DNA of 64,000 nucleotides from Burkholderia latens (GTDB lineage Bacteria; Pseudomonadota; Gammaproteobacteria; Burkholderiales; Burkholderiaceae): the NCBI RefSeq assembly GCF_001718795.1, contig NZ_CP013435.1, positions 2,666,001 to 2,730,000 of the forward strand. Reading direction: 5' to 3'. Under the pieces are notes generated by a model. That model made no database searches. It was not told where the DNA came from and saw nothing but the letters and a program-made list of their open reading frames with translations. The translations under genes were made by a program, and so were the position numbers. This document shows, piece after piece, positions 19,205 through 28,104 of the stretch. Each line of letters opens with the position of its first letter. Positions within the stretch are counted from its first letter, which is position 1.

Positions 19205-20062
19205 TCAGCCGGCAGCGCGCGCCGCAATTGCGCGCAATGCGTGCGCGGCCGCCGCGAACCCGAAGCTCGCGGTCACGCACACGCTCGACCCGAACCCCGC
19301 GCAGTTGAGCCCCGCGACATGCGCGGCGGTGGACGGCTCCGCACCATCCTCGATGTCGCAAGCGGCCGCCTCCGGATAGATCAGCGGCTCGTCCGAATAC
19401 ACGGCGCTGATCCTGAAGCGCGCTTTCGGCCCGCGCGGGAAGCCGTGCTGCTTGCGCAACTGCGCGCGCACCTTCGACAGCAGCGGATCCTGGATCGTCA
19501 GCGCGAGATCGTCGATGCGGATGCGCGTCGGATCGAGCTGGCCGCCCGCGCCGCCAACCGTGACGAGCGGCTGCCCCTTCGCGACGCACCATGCGATCAG
19601 CGCGACCTTCGTGCGCACGCTGTCGATCGCGTCGATCACGTAGTCGAAGCCGCCGCCGAGCAGCGCATCGAAATTGTCGGGCTCCGCGAAATCCTCGATC
19701 CTGTTCACGCGGCACGCGGGGTCGATCAGCGCGATGCGCTCGGCCATCGCGTCGACCTTCGGCTTTCCGTAATTGCCGTCGAGCGCGTGGATCTGCCGGT
19801 TCGTATTGCTTTCCGCGACGTTGTCGAGATCGATCAGCGTGAGTGTGCCGATCGCGCTGCGCGCGAGCGCCTCGGCCGTCCACGACCCGACGCCGCCGAT
19901 GCCGATCACGGCCACGTGTGCGCGCTCGAACGCGGCGAGCGCCGGTGCGCCGTACAACCGCGCAATACCGCCGAAGCGGCGCTCGCGATCCACGTCAAGC
20001 TGGATCGTCGGGGTCGGGGTAAGATCAGAGGAACTGTGCGGGGCGGCGTCGGCGGCAGACAT
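19205..20062 (-). CDS. tcdA: tRNA cyclic N6-threonylcarbamoyladenosine synthase TcdA
   Basis: The 285-residue E1-like (ThiF/MoeB superfamily) ATP-dependent enzyme converts t6A to cyclic ct6A in tRNA. The nucleotide motif is [20 protein letters not shown], followed by [19 protein letters not shown] and [17 protein letters not shown], typical of TcdA/CsdL. It ends [12 protein letters not shown]. The start [10 protein letters not shown] at 20062 is chosen; there are in-frame codons upstream, but they run into the pdxH promoter. It is divergent from pdxH. Confidence 0.92.
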   Translation of the reverse strand: MSAADAAPHSSSDLTPTPTIQLDVDRERRFGGIARLYGAPALAAFERAHVAVIGIGGVGSWTAEALARSAIGTLTLIDLDNVAESNTNRQIHALDGNYGKPKVDAMAERIALIDPACRVNRIEDFAEPDNFDALLGGGFDYVIDAIDSVRTKVALIAWCVAKGQPLVTVGGAGGQLDPTRIRIDDLALTIQDPLLSKVRAQLRKQHGFPRGPKARFRISAVYSDEPLIYPEAAACDIEDGAEPSTAAHVAGLNCAGFGSSVCVTASFGFAAAAHALRAIAARAAG

Positions 20063-20190
20063 GGCAGCAAGGAAAACGTAAGTCGTGCAGCCCTCTATTT
20101 TGCCTGAAGTCCCCGCCCGCACGCGGCACCGCGCACGCACGATTCCCGCGCGTTCGCTATACTGGCCCCCGATTGAAGCGTTTGCATAAC

Positions 20191-20835
20191 ATGACGACAC
20201 TCGCCGATCTCCGCATCAACTATTCGCGTGCTTCGCTCGACGAAGCCGACGCCGCCCCGGACCCGTTCGCGCAGTTCGATCGCTGGTTCAAGGAGGCGCT
20301 CGACGCCAAACTTCCCGAGCCCAATACGATGACGCTGGCAACCGTCGGCGACGACGGCCGCCCGTCGGCCCGAATCGTGCTCATCAAGGGCGTCGACGAA
20401 CGCGGGTTCGTCTTCTTTACCAATTACGAAAGCCGCAAGGGCCGCGACCTCGCCGCCCATCCGTACGCGGCGCTGCTGTTTTACTGGATCGAACTCGAGC
20501 GCCAGGTGCGCATCGAGGGCCGTATCGAGAAAACCAGCGCCGACGAAAGCGACCGCTATTTCGCGTCGCGCCCGCTCGGCTCGCGCATCGGCGCGTGGGC
20601 GTCCGAGCAGAGCGCGGTGATCGACAGCCGCGCGACGCTCGAAGCGCGCGAGAAGGCCGTGGCCGAGCGCTACGGCGAGAACCCGCCGCGCCCGCCGCAC
20701 TGGGGCGGCTACCGTGTCGTGCCCGACGCGATCGAGTTCTGGCAGGGCCGCCCGTCGCGGCTGCACGACCGGCTGCTCTATACGCGCGACGCAGCGGCGG
20801 CGTCGGGCTGGACGATCTCGCGCCTGTCGCCGTAA
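20191..20835 (+). CDS. pdxH: Pyridoxamine 5'-phosphate oxidase
   Basis: The 214-residue FMN enzyme oxidises PNP/PMP to pyridoxal phosphate. The start [20 protein letters not shown] is the family N-terminus; an ATG 18 bp upstream would only add six residues. Motifs include [20 protein letters not shown] (FMN site), [13 protein letters not shown] and [13 protein letters not shown] with WTISRLSP at the C-terminus. A -10-like TATACT lies at 20158-20163. It is followed by a 130-bp gap and cfa. Confidence 0.96.
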   Translation: MTTLADLRINYSRASLDEADAAPDPFAQFDRWFKEALDAKLPEPNTMTLATVGDDGRPSARIVLIKGVDERGFVFFTNYESRKGRDLAAHPYAALLFYWIELERQVRIEGRIEKTSADESDRYFASRPLGSRIGAWASEQSAVIDSRATLEAREKAVAERYGENPPRPPHWGGYRVVPDAIEFWQGRPSRLHDRLLYTRDAAAASGWTISRLSP

Positions 20836-20965
20836 ACAACCGGCCGCAGCGGCGCCGGCGCGTGCCGGCCGTACTTCGTGTTGCATCCGGGCGCCCGTGC
20901 CGCAAGGGCTGGCGCCGTCAAGAAACTCGGCTGTATTCGATTCAACGAACAAACGGAGAATCCAA

Positions 20966-22186
20966 ATGTTCTGGGAAAAGAAGCTGGCGCAGTGGGCGGA
21001 CGATGTACGGGCGAAAGCGAACATACCGGCGCGCCTCGTGCTGTGGAACGGCGATCAACTCGATTTCGGCACGTTCAGCGCGCCGCAGGTCACGCTGAAG
21101 GTCAACAGCGCGTCCGCGTTGCCGCTTTTGCTCGAACCGAGCCTCGACAATCTCGGCGAGGCGTACGTGAAGGGCAAGATCGACATCGAAGGCAAGCTGT
21201 CGGACATCATCAACATCGGGTACTCGCTCGCACGGAGTACCGTGACGAGCGCAAGCAAGCTCGCGCGGGTGAAGCGCTACTTCAACCACACGAAGAGCAG
21301 CGACAAGAAGGCGATCCAGTACCACTACGACGTCTCGAACGAGTTCTACCAGCTGTGGCTCGACGAGAACATGGTGTACTCGTGTGCGTACTTCGAGAAC
21401 GGCGACGAAGATCTCGCTACCGCGCAGATCAAGAAGATCGACCACATCCTCACCAAGATCCGGCTGGAGCCGGGCCAGCGCCTGCTCGACATCGGCTGCG
21501 GCTGGGGCGCGCTCGTGCTGCGGGCCGCGCAGAAGTTCGGCGCGACGTGCCTCGGCGTGACGCTGTCGCAGAACCAGTTCGACCTGGCAACCGCGCGCGT
21601 GAAGGCGGCCGGGCTCGAAGACAAGATCGAGATCCGCCTGCAGGACTATCGCGAGGTCGAAGGCCAGTTCGATCGCATCACGAGCGTCGGGATGTTCGAG
21701 CACGTCGGGCGCAAGAACCTGCCGCTCTATTTCTCGCGCATCCGCGAACTGCTGACGGACGACGGCATCGCGATGAACCACGGGATCACGTCGACCGACG
21801 CGGAGAGCGGCGAGACCGCGCTCGGCGGCGGCGAATTCATCGACCGCTACGTGTTCCCGGACGGCGAGCTGCCGCACATCAGCCTCGCGCTCGAAGCGGC
21901 GCAGCGCGGCGGGCTCGAAGCGATTGACATCGAAAGCCTGCGGCGACACTATGCGCGCACGCTCGACATCTGGACCGAGAACTTCGAGGCGAAGGCGGAA
22001 CAGGCGCGTGCGCTCGTCGACGACGAAAAATTCCGCATCTGGCGCGTCTATCTGGCCGGCTGCGCGTATGCGTTCGAGCACGACGACGTATCGATCTTCC
22101 AGATCGTGTGCCGCAAGGCCGGCCGCAGCGCGAAAACGCTGCCGTGGTCGCGGCGCTACATGTACGAAAACCCGCTGCCGCGCTAG
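20966..22186 (+). CDS. cfa: Cyclopropane-fatty-acyl-phospholipid synthase
   Basis: The 406-residue SAM-dependent enzyme adds methylene across double bonds of membrane phospholipids, usually in stationary phase or acid stress. The N-terminal lipid-binding part (KLAQWADDVRAKANIPARLV) is followed by QYHYDVSNEFYQLWLDENMV and the SAM motif LLDIGCGWGALVLRAA. Later come FEHVGRKN and the C-terminal RIWRVYLAGCAYAFEHDD. CGGAGAA precedes the ATG at 20966. Upstream in-frame codons lie over the pdxH end and are rejected. Confidence 0.94.
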   Translation: MFWEKKLAQWADDVRAKANIPARLVLWNGDQLDFGTFSAPQVTLKVNSASALPLLLEPSLDNLGEAYVKGKIDIEGKLSDIINIGYSLARSTVTSASKLARVKRYFNHTKSSDKKAIQYHYDVSNEFYQLWLDENMVYSCAYFENGDEDLATAQIKKIDHILTKIRLEPGQRLLDIGCGWGALVLRAAQKFGATCLGVTLSQNQFDLATARVKAAGLEDKIEIRLQDYREVEGQFDRITSVGMFEHVGRKNLPLYFSRIRELLTDDGIAMNHGITSTDAESGETALGGGEFIDRYVFPDGELPHISLALEAAQRGGLEAIDIESLRRHYARTLDIWTENFEAKAEQARALVDDEKFRIWRVYLAGCAYAFEHDDVSIFQIVCRKAGRSAKTLPWSRRYMYENPLPR

Positions 22187-22209
22187 GCGGCGCTTCACGC
22201 TGGGCATGC

Positions 22210-23514
22210 ATGGGTGACGGCAGCACGCGGCGCAACGCGCCGCCGCAACGACAGCAACGCGACGGACCGGACGAGTCGCACGCCGACGGGCAGTTCGACC
22301 TGTTCGGCGCGCCCGGCGACGCGCGTGCGAACGACGATCACCCCGCAGGCGCCGGCGCGTACGCCACGCCGGACGAACACGGCACTGCGCGCCCGGCGAA
22401 ATCGCCGGCGCGCGCCGGCCGCGCACCGTCCCGCGCTTCGTCGGATCGCGAACCGGAGCCTGCGCCCTCCTCCGGCCTGCTATGGGACGAACCGTCGCCG
22501 CCCGCCGCGCCGTCGAAGAAAGGCCGGGGCCGGCGCGGCGTGCCGCCGGCCCCGGTGTCCGCCGAAGTCGCCGACGCGGCGGCCGCGCTGCCGCCGAACG
22601 TGCGGCTGGGCACGTCGTCGTGGTATTTCCCCGGCTGGGACGGCATCGTCTACGACGGCGAGTTCGCGCAGACGAAGCTGTCCCGCGAGGGGCTCGAAGC
22701 GTACGGTGCGCATCCGCTGCTGAAAAGCGTCAGCCTCGACCGGTCGTTCTACAGCCCGCTGTCGGTGGCCGATTATTTGCGCTATGCGCAACAGGTGCCC
22801 GACGACTTCCGGTTCGTCGTGAAAGCGCCGGCGTCCGTCACCGACGCGGTTGTGCGCGGCCGGCGCGGCGAGCCGTCCGGCCCGAACCCGACGTTTCTCG
22901 ACGCGCAGCTGGCAACACAGGAGTTCGTGCAGCCCTGCATCGACGGGCTCGGCAAGAAAGCCGGCGTGCTCGTGTTCCAGTTTTCGCCGATGCCCGATCA
23001 GCTGCTCGCCGAACCAGCCGCACTGATCGACCGGCTGTCGGCGTTCTTCGCGGCGCTGCCGCCGTTGCCGCCTGATCCCGACGGCACGCGCTACGCGATC
23101 GAAATCCGCGACGCGTGCCTGCTCACGCCGCGCTTCATCCGCGCGCTGGCCGCGCTCGGCGTGCGCTACTGCGTCGGGCTGCATGCGCGGATGCCCGACC
23201 CGCTGCGTCAGGCGGCCGCGCTCGCATTGCTCGACGGCGACGCGCCGGGCCCGCTGATCGTGCGCTGGAGCCTGCACGGCGGGTTCAAATACGAACAGGC
23301 GAAGGCGAAGTACGAGCCGTTCGACAAGCTCGTCGACGAGGATCCGGCCACGCGCTCCGCGCTCGCCGAGCTGGCCGCGCGCTACGCGTTGGCCGGACAG
23401 CCGGTGATCATCACGATCAACAACAAGGCGGAAGGGTCTGCGCCGCTTTCCTGCATCGCGCTGGCGCGGGAAATCGCCGCCGCGTGCGCGCACTGGCGCA
23501 GCGAGGCGGCGTAA
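22210..23514 (+). CDS. DUF72 protein with disordered N-terminal extension
   Basis: The 434-residue protein's C-terminal part from about residue 128 (VRLGTSSWYFPGWDGIVYDG, RSFYSPLSVADYLRYAQQVP, FRFVVKAPASVTDAVV) is the YecE-like DUF72 TIM-barrel family, of unknown function. The first 127 residues are rich in Pro, Ala, Arg and acidic residues and look disordered. Within them QFDLF (residues 28-32, 22291-22305) resembles the bacterial beta-clamp-binding pentapeptide. The ATG at 22210 is the first in-frame start after the cfa stop, 23 bp downstream, so co-transcription with cfa is likely. Confidence 0.85.
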   Translation: MGDGSTRRNAPPQRQQRDGPDESHADGQFDLFGAPGDARANDDHPAGAGAYATPDEHGTARPAKSPARAGRAPSRASSDREPEPAPSSGLLWDEPSPPAAPSKKGRGRRGVPPAPVSAEVADAAAALPPNVRLGTSSWYFPGWDGIVYDGEFAQTKLSREGLEAYGAHPLLKSVSLDRSFYSPLSVADYLRYAQQVPDDFRFVVKAPASVTDAVVRGRRGEPSGPNPTFLDAQLATQEFVQPCIDGLGKKAGVLVFQFSPMPDQLLAEPAALIDRLSAFFAALPPLPPDPDGTRYAIEIRDACLLTPRFIRALAALGVRYCVGLHARMPDPLRQAAALALLDGDAPGPLIVRWSLHGGFKYEQAKAKYEPFDKLVDEDPATRSALAELAARYALAGQPVIITINNKAEGSAPLSCIALAREIAAACAHWRSEAA

Positions 23515-23595
23515 GGACTTCACTGCACGCGACGCGTGCTGGCGCGCACGCCGGTTATACGCGGATGATTTCCGCGCGCAATGCGCTGGACGCGA

Positions 23596-24156
23596 TCACG
23601 CGCCGCGCTGCGACTTCAGCCGGTGCGAGAACTTCTGGCGGAATTTCGCGAGCTTCGGCCCGATCACGACCGAGCAATAGCCTTGCCCCGGATTGCGGGC
23701 GTAATAATTCTGGTGATAGTCCTCGGCAGGCCAGTAGTTGTCGTCAAGCGGCACGACCTGCGTGACGATCGGCTGCCCGAATACCTGCTCGCGCTCCAGC
23801 TCGCGAATCACGTCGAGCGCGATGTCGCGCTGCGCGTCCGAATGCGTGAACACCACCGAACGATATTGCGTGCCGACGTCGTTGCCCTGCCGGTTCAGCT
23901 GCGTCGGATCGTGCGTCGCGAAGAAGATCTCGAGGATCTCGCGATAGCCGATGCGCGCCGGATCGAAGGTCACGCTCACGACCTCCGCGTGTCCGGTGTC
24001 GCCTTCGCACACGTCGCGATAGCCGGGATTGCGCGTATGGCCGCCCGCATATCCCGACTGGACGGCCGTCACGCCGTCGACGTCGAGGAACACGGCCTCC
24101 GTGCACCAGAAGCATCCGCCGCCAAGCGTCGCGGTTTCAAGCATGTCGTTCCCCAT
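23596..24156 (-). CDS. msrA: Peptide-methionine (S)-S-oxide reductase MsrA
   Basis: The 186-residue enzyme repairs methionine-S-sulfoxide. The catalytic GGGCFWCTEAVF (Cys15) is near the N-terminus. GYAGGHTRNPGYRDVCEGDTGHAE and DYHQNYYARNPGQGYC complete the fold, and the second Cys in GQGYC is a candidate resolving residue. GAGGTG lies about 8 bp before ATG 24156, which decides the start over the inner ATG at 24144. It is convergent with the DUF72 gene. Confidence 0.95.
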   Translation of the reverse strand: MGNDMLETATLGGGCFWCTEAVFLDVDGVTAVQSGYAGGHTRNPGYRDVCEGDTGHAEVVSVTFDPARIGYREILEIFFATHDPTQLNRQGNDVGTQYRSVVFTHSDAQRDIALDVIRELEREQVFGQPIVTQVVPLDDNYWPAEDYHQNYYARNPGQGYCSVVIGPKLAKFRQKFSHRLKSQRGA

Positions 24157-24705
24157 GAAGTCTGCACCTCGTTGATGATGGCGACCGGTACGCCTTCGCG
24201 CGCCGGCGGCCGCCGTTACGTATCGCCGCTGGCCGGTTGCCCGGCGCGAAGCGGCACGCGTTCAAGTATCTCACTCGCGCATGAATCCGGCAGGATCGCG
24301 CGCGTACCGCGCCCGACCCGACGCGCGTTTCTCGACTACACTTAGGCACGCTTCGCCGCGACGGCACACCGTCCGGCCGCACGCAGCGTCCGATGCACGC
24401 CCGCCCTGATGCCAACATCATCTGCCGGAACATCGATATGTACGCCACAGCAGACTCCATCCGCATTGCCGGCCGCACCACGGGTGTCACACACGCCGCC
24501 GCGGCCATCGCACCGTCGCGCGGCCGCGTGCCCGCCGCACGGCCTGTACCGCGATCCGGCTCACCCAGCTTGCCCGCTTTGCCGACCTGATGCACGAGCG
24601 CCCGCGTGCCGCAACCGCTTGCGGCCGCTGCACATCCCACCGACCCGCACGTCCGCAGCGGACGGCCGTGCGCCCGCGATCCGATACAACCGAGAGAGGC
24701 ACCCC
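24157..24705. other. 549-bp intergenic region, no supported gene
   Basis: This lies between divergent msrA and the SBP56 gene. A 65-codon frame at 24393-24590 is open, but its codon usage becomes non-coding in its second half, and it has no recognisable product. No clear promoter hexamers or operator were identified by eye. CGAGAGAGG (24691-24699) is the ribosome site of the next gene. Confidence 0.4.
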
Positions 24706-26112
24706 ATGAGCATGCGGCCCGACCCAACCTTTCACGCTTCGCCGGAACTTGCGATGCAGGCGCCGGCCGAGGAGTTTGCATATACGTTGTTGCTGAGCCC
24801 CGATTTTTCCAGACCCGACGCGCTCGCCGTGATCGACGTGAAACCCGGCTCGTCGACCTACGGAAAAATCGTGCACACGGTGACGATGCCGAACACCGGC
24901 GACGAGTTTCATCACTTCGGCTGGAATGCGTGCTCGTCGTCGCTGTCGCCGCTGACCGGGCACGCATTTCTCGAACGCCGCTTCCTGATCATCCCCGGGC
25001 TGCGTTCGTCGCGCATCTACGTGATCGACACGAAGCCGCACCCGACGCAGGCGCGCATCCACAAGATCATCGAGCCCGACGAAATCTTCGCGAAGACCGG
25101 CTATTCGCGGCCGCACACGGTGCACTGCGGCCCCGAGGGCATCTACGTGAGCACGCTCGGCGGGGCCGGCAAAGACGGCACGGACGGCGCGCCGGGCATC
25201 TTCATCATGGACTGCGAGACGTTCGACGTGCTCGGCCGCTGGGAAATCGATCGCGGCCCGCAGGACAAGCATTACGACTTCTGGTGGAACCTGCCGCGCG
25301 ACTACATGGTGTCGAGCGAATGGGCGCTGCCGCCGCAGTTCGAGAACGGCATCGTGCCGGACGACCTGCTCGCGAACCGGTACGGCCACCGGCTGCATTT
25401 CTGGGATCTGCGCGCGCGCCGCAACGTGCAGACGATCGATCTCGGCGCGCAGCACCAGATGGCGCTGGAGGTGCGCCCCGCGCACGATCCGGTGCGCGAA
25501 TACGGATTCGTCGGCGTCGTGGTCGATACGACCAATCTCGAAGGGTCGATCTGGACCTGGTGGCGCGAAGGCGGCCAGTTCCATGTGAAGAAGACCGCAA
25601 CGATCCCGCCCGAGCCGGCCGCGGCCGACGAGCTGCCGCCGCTGCTGAAGGGTTTCGGCGCGGTGCCGCCGCTCGTGACCGACATCGACCTGTCGCTCGA
25701 CGACCGCTTCCTGTACGTATCGTGCTGGGGCACCGGCGAAATGCGCCAGTACGACGTGTCGGATCCTCACCACCCCGTGCTCGCGGGGTCGGTGCGCATC
25801 GGCGGGATCGTGCGCCGTGCGCCGCACCCGAACGGCCGCGCGTTCGCCGGCGGCCCGCAGATGGTCGAGATCAGCCGCGACGGCCGCCGCGTGTACTGGA
25901 CCAACTCGCTGTACTCGACGTGGGACGACCAGTTCTATCCGGATGGCCTCCCGGCTGCGCAGGTGCTCGCGCATGCGGGGCCGGACGGCGGCCTGACGCT
26001 TGCCGACGACTACTGGGTCGAGTTTCCCGACGGCTATCGCGCGCACCAGATCCGGCTCGAGGGTGGCGACTGCTCGACCGACTCGTTCTGCTACCCGTCG
26101 GTCAAGCGTTGA
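24706..26112 (+). CDS. SBP56-family selenium-binding protein / methanethiol oxidase
   Basis: The 468-residue seven-bladed beta-propeller protein is of the SBP56 family. Visible segments include DEFHHFGWNACSSSL, SRPHTVHCGPEGIYVSTLGG and FWWNLPRDYMVSSEWALP, plus DIDLSLDDRFLYVSCWGTGE with the conserved tail HQIRLEGGDCSTDSFCYP. Bacterial members (MtoX) are copper enzymes that oxidise methanethiol to formaldehyde, hydrogen sulfide and peroxide; several of the histidines seen could bind copper. No N-terminal signal peptide is seen, although characterised MtoX is periplasmic. It is coupled by TTGA overlap to a membrane protein. Confidence 0.9.
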   Translation: MSMRPDPTFHASPELAMQAPAEEFAYTLLLSPDFSRPDALAVIDVKPGSSTYGKIVHTVTMPNTGDEFHHFGWNACSSSLSPLTGHAFLERRFLIIPGLRSSRIYVIDTKPHPTQARIHKIIEPDEIFAKTGYSRPHTVHCGPEGIYVSTLGGAGKDGTDGAPGIFIMDCETFDVLGRWEIDRGPQDKHYDFWWNLPRDYMVSSEWALPPQFENGIVPDDLLANRYGHRLHFWDLRARRNVQTIDLGAQHQMALEVRPAHDPVREYGFVGVVVDTTNLEGSIWTWWREGGQFHVKKTATIPPEPAAADELPPLLKGFGAVPPLVTDIDLSLDDRFLYVSCWGTGEMRQYDVSDPHHPVLAGSVRIGGIVRRAPHPNGRAFAGGPQMVEISRDGRRVYWTNSLYSTWDDQFYPDGLPAAQVLAHAGPDGGLTLADDYWVEFPDGYRAHQIRLEGGDCSTDSFCYPSVKR

Positions 26113-26774
26113 GCGCCGGCGCTACCGCACCGCTTGCGCTCTGGGCTGCGGTGCTCGCGAGCGGCGTCTATCACGGGCTCAATCCGGCGATGGGCTGGCC
26201 GCTCGCGGTATCGAACGCGCTGATGGCGCGCCGCGGCAGTGCGCTCGTCGCGGCGCTCGGCTATCTGGCGCTCGGGCACGCACTTGCGGTATTCATGGTG
26301 ATGCTGCCATTCGGCCTCCTCGCCGCGCTGCTCGCGTGGCAGACGGCGATCCGGATCGGCGCGAGCGCGCTCGTGATCGGCTTCGGTGCCGCATTGCTGA
26401 TCCGGCGGCGCCACCCGCGTGCGCTCGCGCGGATTCCGCCCGCGCGGCTCGGGCTGTGGTCGTTCGCGATCGCGCTCGCGCATGGCGCCGGGTTGATGCT
26501 GGTGCCGATCTATCTCGGGCTGTGCGGCCTCGACCGCGATGCCGGCCATCGCGCGGCGGCCGCGCTCGTCCACGCGCATGTCGGGATGGCACTCGTCGTC
26601 GCAGCCGCGCATGCGGCGGCGATGATCGCGGCCGGCGGCGTGCTCGCGTGGCTCGTGTACCGCTATCTCGGGCTGAGGTTCGTCGCGCGGAGCTGGTTCA
26701 ACCTCGACGCGGTCTGGGCGTCGAGCCTGATCGTGACGGGCGCGCTGGCGCTGGGGTTCGCGGCGGCGCGATAG
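26109..26774 (+). CDS. Hypothetical polytopic membrane protein coupled to SBP56
   Basis: The 221-residue protein has about six hydrophobic segments. The only start that excludes the preceding gene is TTG at 26109, whose TTGA overlaps the SBP56 stop; the product then reads MSAGATAPLALWAAVLASGV. Notable are several intramembrane histidines: GVYHGLNPAMGW, YLALGHALAVFM, IALAHGAGLML and LVHAHVGMALVVAAAHAA. This pattern is reminiscent of metal transporters of the NiCoT/HupE type, but their diagnostic motif is absent. I do not recognise a named family. The tight coupling suggests a role in metal supply to, or membrane association of, the SBP56 protein (inference). Confidence 0.75.
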   Translation: MSAGATAPLALWAAVLASGVYHGLNPAMGWPLAVSNALMARRGSALVAALGYLALGHALAVFMVMLPFGLLAALLAWQTAIRIGASALVIGFGAALLIRRRHPRALARIPPARLGLWSFAIALAHGAGLMLVPIYLGLCGLDRDAGHRAAAALVHAHVGMALVVAAAHAAAMIAAGGVLAWLVYRYLGLRFVARSWFNLDAVWASSLIVTGALALGFAAAR

Positions 26775-26977
26775 GGGCGTCGCGCGGCAATGTTCGCTAC
26801 CTCACGCTCGGCCCGCAATCCGCCGTCCGCGCGGGCCCGGCGGTCGCGATTCCGCTAAAATCGGGCCATGCGCACCACTTTCCAACCGACCGCCCCGGCC
26901 TTGTCGCCCTTCGTCCGCCGCGCCTGTTGCATCCGCCGCGCGCCGCGCCCGTCCGTCTCGTTCCGGATGGCCGCCCG

Positions 26978-27487
26978 ATGAACCACGCCACACCGCCCGA
27001 TTTCGATTCGGGCGCCTTTCGCCAGGCGCTCGGCCAGTTCGCGACCGGCGTCACCGTCATCACGACGCGCGCGCCGTCCGGACAGTTGATCGGCATCACC
27101 GCGAGCTCGTTCAACTCGGTTTCGCTCGATCCGCCGCTCGTGCTGTGGAGCCTCGCGCACAAATCGGCGTCGACGCCGGTGTTCCGCAGCAACAGCCATT
27201 ACGTCGTGAACGTGCTCGCGGCATCGCAGCTCGACCTGTGCAAGCGCTTCTCGACCTACAAGGGCGATCGGTTCGAAGGGATCGCGCATGTGGCCGGCAA
27301 CTCGGGCATGCCCGTGCTCGACGGAGCGCTCGCATGGTTCGAATGCCACAACCGCAGCCGCTACGACGAAGGCGACCACGTGATCTTCGTCGGCGAAGTG
27401 GAACGCTGCGGCGTGCGGCCCGCGTCGGAAGGCGCGCCGCCGCTCGTGTTCCACGGCGGCGGCTTCCACGGCCTCACACCGCTTTGA
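26978..27487 (+). CDS. Flavin reductase family protein
   Basis: The 169-residue flavin_reduct-domain protein shows FRQALGQFATGVTVITTRAP and GITASSFNSVSLDPPLVLWS, then SHYVVNVLAASQLDLCKRFS and the C-terminal HFxxGGFHGL-like [12 protein letters not shown]. Such proteins reduce FMN/FAD with NAD(P)H and often feed a two-component monooxygenase, but no oxygenase component is adjacent. ATG 26978 is preferred as the conserved region starts shortly after. Its end overlaps the 3' end of the convergent kynR by 14 bp. Confidence 0.9.
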   Translation: MNHATPPDFDSGAFRQALGQFATGVTVITTRAPSGQLIGITASSFNSVSLDPPLVLWSLAHKSASTPVFRSNSHYVVNVLAASQLDLCKRFSTYKGDRFEGIAHVAGNSGMPVLDGALAWFECHNRSRYDEGDHVIFVGEVERCGVRPASEGAPPLVFHGGGFHGLTPL

Positions 27488-27974
27488 TCGCCCCGGTGCG
27501 CGCCAGCCCGACCGGCGCGCCCGCTTCGTCCTTGAGCGTCTGCAGCACGATGTTCGAACGGATGTCCATTACGCCCGGCGCCTTGTACAGCCGGTTCAGC
27601 ACGAAATCCGAATAGTGCTTGAGGTTGTGCGCGAGCACGCGCAGCAGATAGTGGCTCTCGCCCGTCACGACGAACGCGCCGACCACCTCCGGCCATTCGC
27701 GCAGCGCTTCCGCGAAGCGCTCGTGCCATTGATTCTCCTCGTTGCGCATCGACACCTGGACGAACGCCTCGAGCTCGAAGCCGAGCTTCTCGCGGCTCAG
27801 GCACGCGCGATAGTGCTCGATCACGCCCTGCTCCTCGAGCAGCCGCATCCGGCGCAAACAAGCGGACGGCGAAAGCGAGATGCGTTCGGCCAGGTCGAGA
27901 TTGCTGATTCTGCCCTCCTCCTGCAGTACCGCGAGAATCCGGCAGTCGGTGGCGTCGAGCGTGATCGCGTGCAT
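27474..27974 (-). CDS. kynR: Lrp/AsnC-family regulator of the kynurenine operon (KynR)
   Basis: The 166-residue protein has an N-terminal helix-turn-helix ([40 protein letters not shown]) and a RAM ligand domain ([39 protein letters not shown]). It is divergently placed next to kynB. In Pseudomonas and Burkholderia the Lrp-type regulator in this position, KynR, activates kyn genes in response to kynurenine, and I assign it by that context. Candidate binding palindromes lie in the 130-bp shared promoter region. Confidence 0.88.
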   Translation of the reverse strand: MHAITLDATDCRILAVLQEEGRISNLDLAERISLSPSACLRRMRLLEEQGVIEHYRACLSREKLGFELEAFVQVSMRNEENQWHERFAEALREWPEVVGAFVVTGESHYLLRVLAHNLKHYSDFVLNRLYKAPGVMDIRSNIVLQTLKDEAGAPVGLARTGAIKAV

Positions 27975-28012
27975 TTTTGGTCCCCCTTTTCCCTCTGATT
28001 CGAATTATCTGC

Positions 28013-28073
28013 CAATCGGGCCGATTGTCCATGGTTATTTCGCAAGCACTTTTTGCGAGCGTCCACCTATCAT
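28013..28073 (+). promoter_or_regulatory. kynR-kynB intergenic palindromes and kynB -10
   Basis: CAATCGG-G-CCGATTG (28013-28027) is a perfect 15-nt palindrome. TCGCAA (28040-28045) and TTGCGA (28053-28058) form a second inverted repeat with a 7-nt spacer. TATCAT (28068-28073) fits a -10 for kynB, but the -35 position is poor and is covered by the second repeat, as expected for an activator-dependent promoter. Assignment to KynR is inference. Confidence 0.5.
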
Positions 28074-28104
28074 TCGAAGGATCGATTTACCGATTCGTCA
28101 TGCC

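Noticed and set aside
24393..24590. 65-codon frame upstream of the SBP56 gene
   Set aside because: No ribosome site, codon bias fades in the second half, and no recognisable product.
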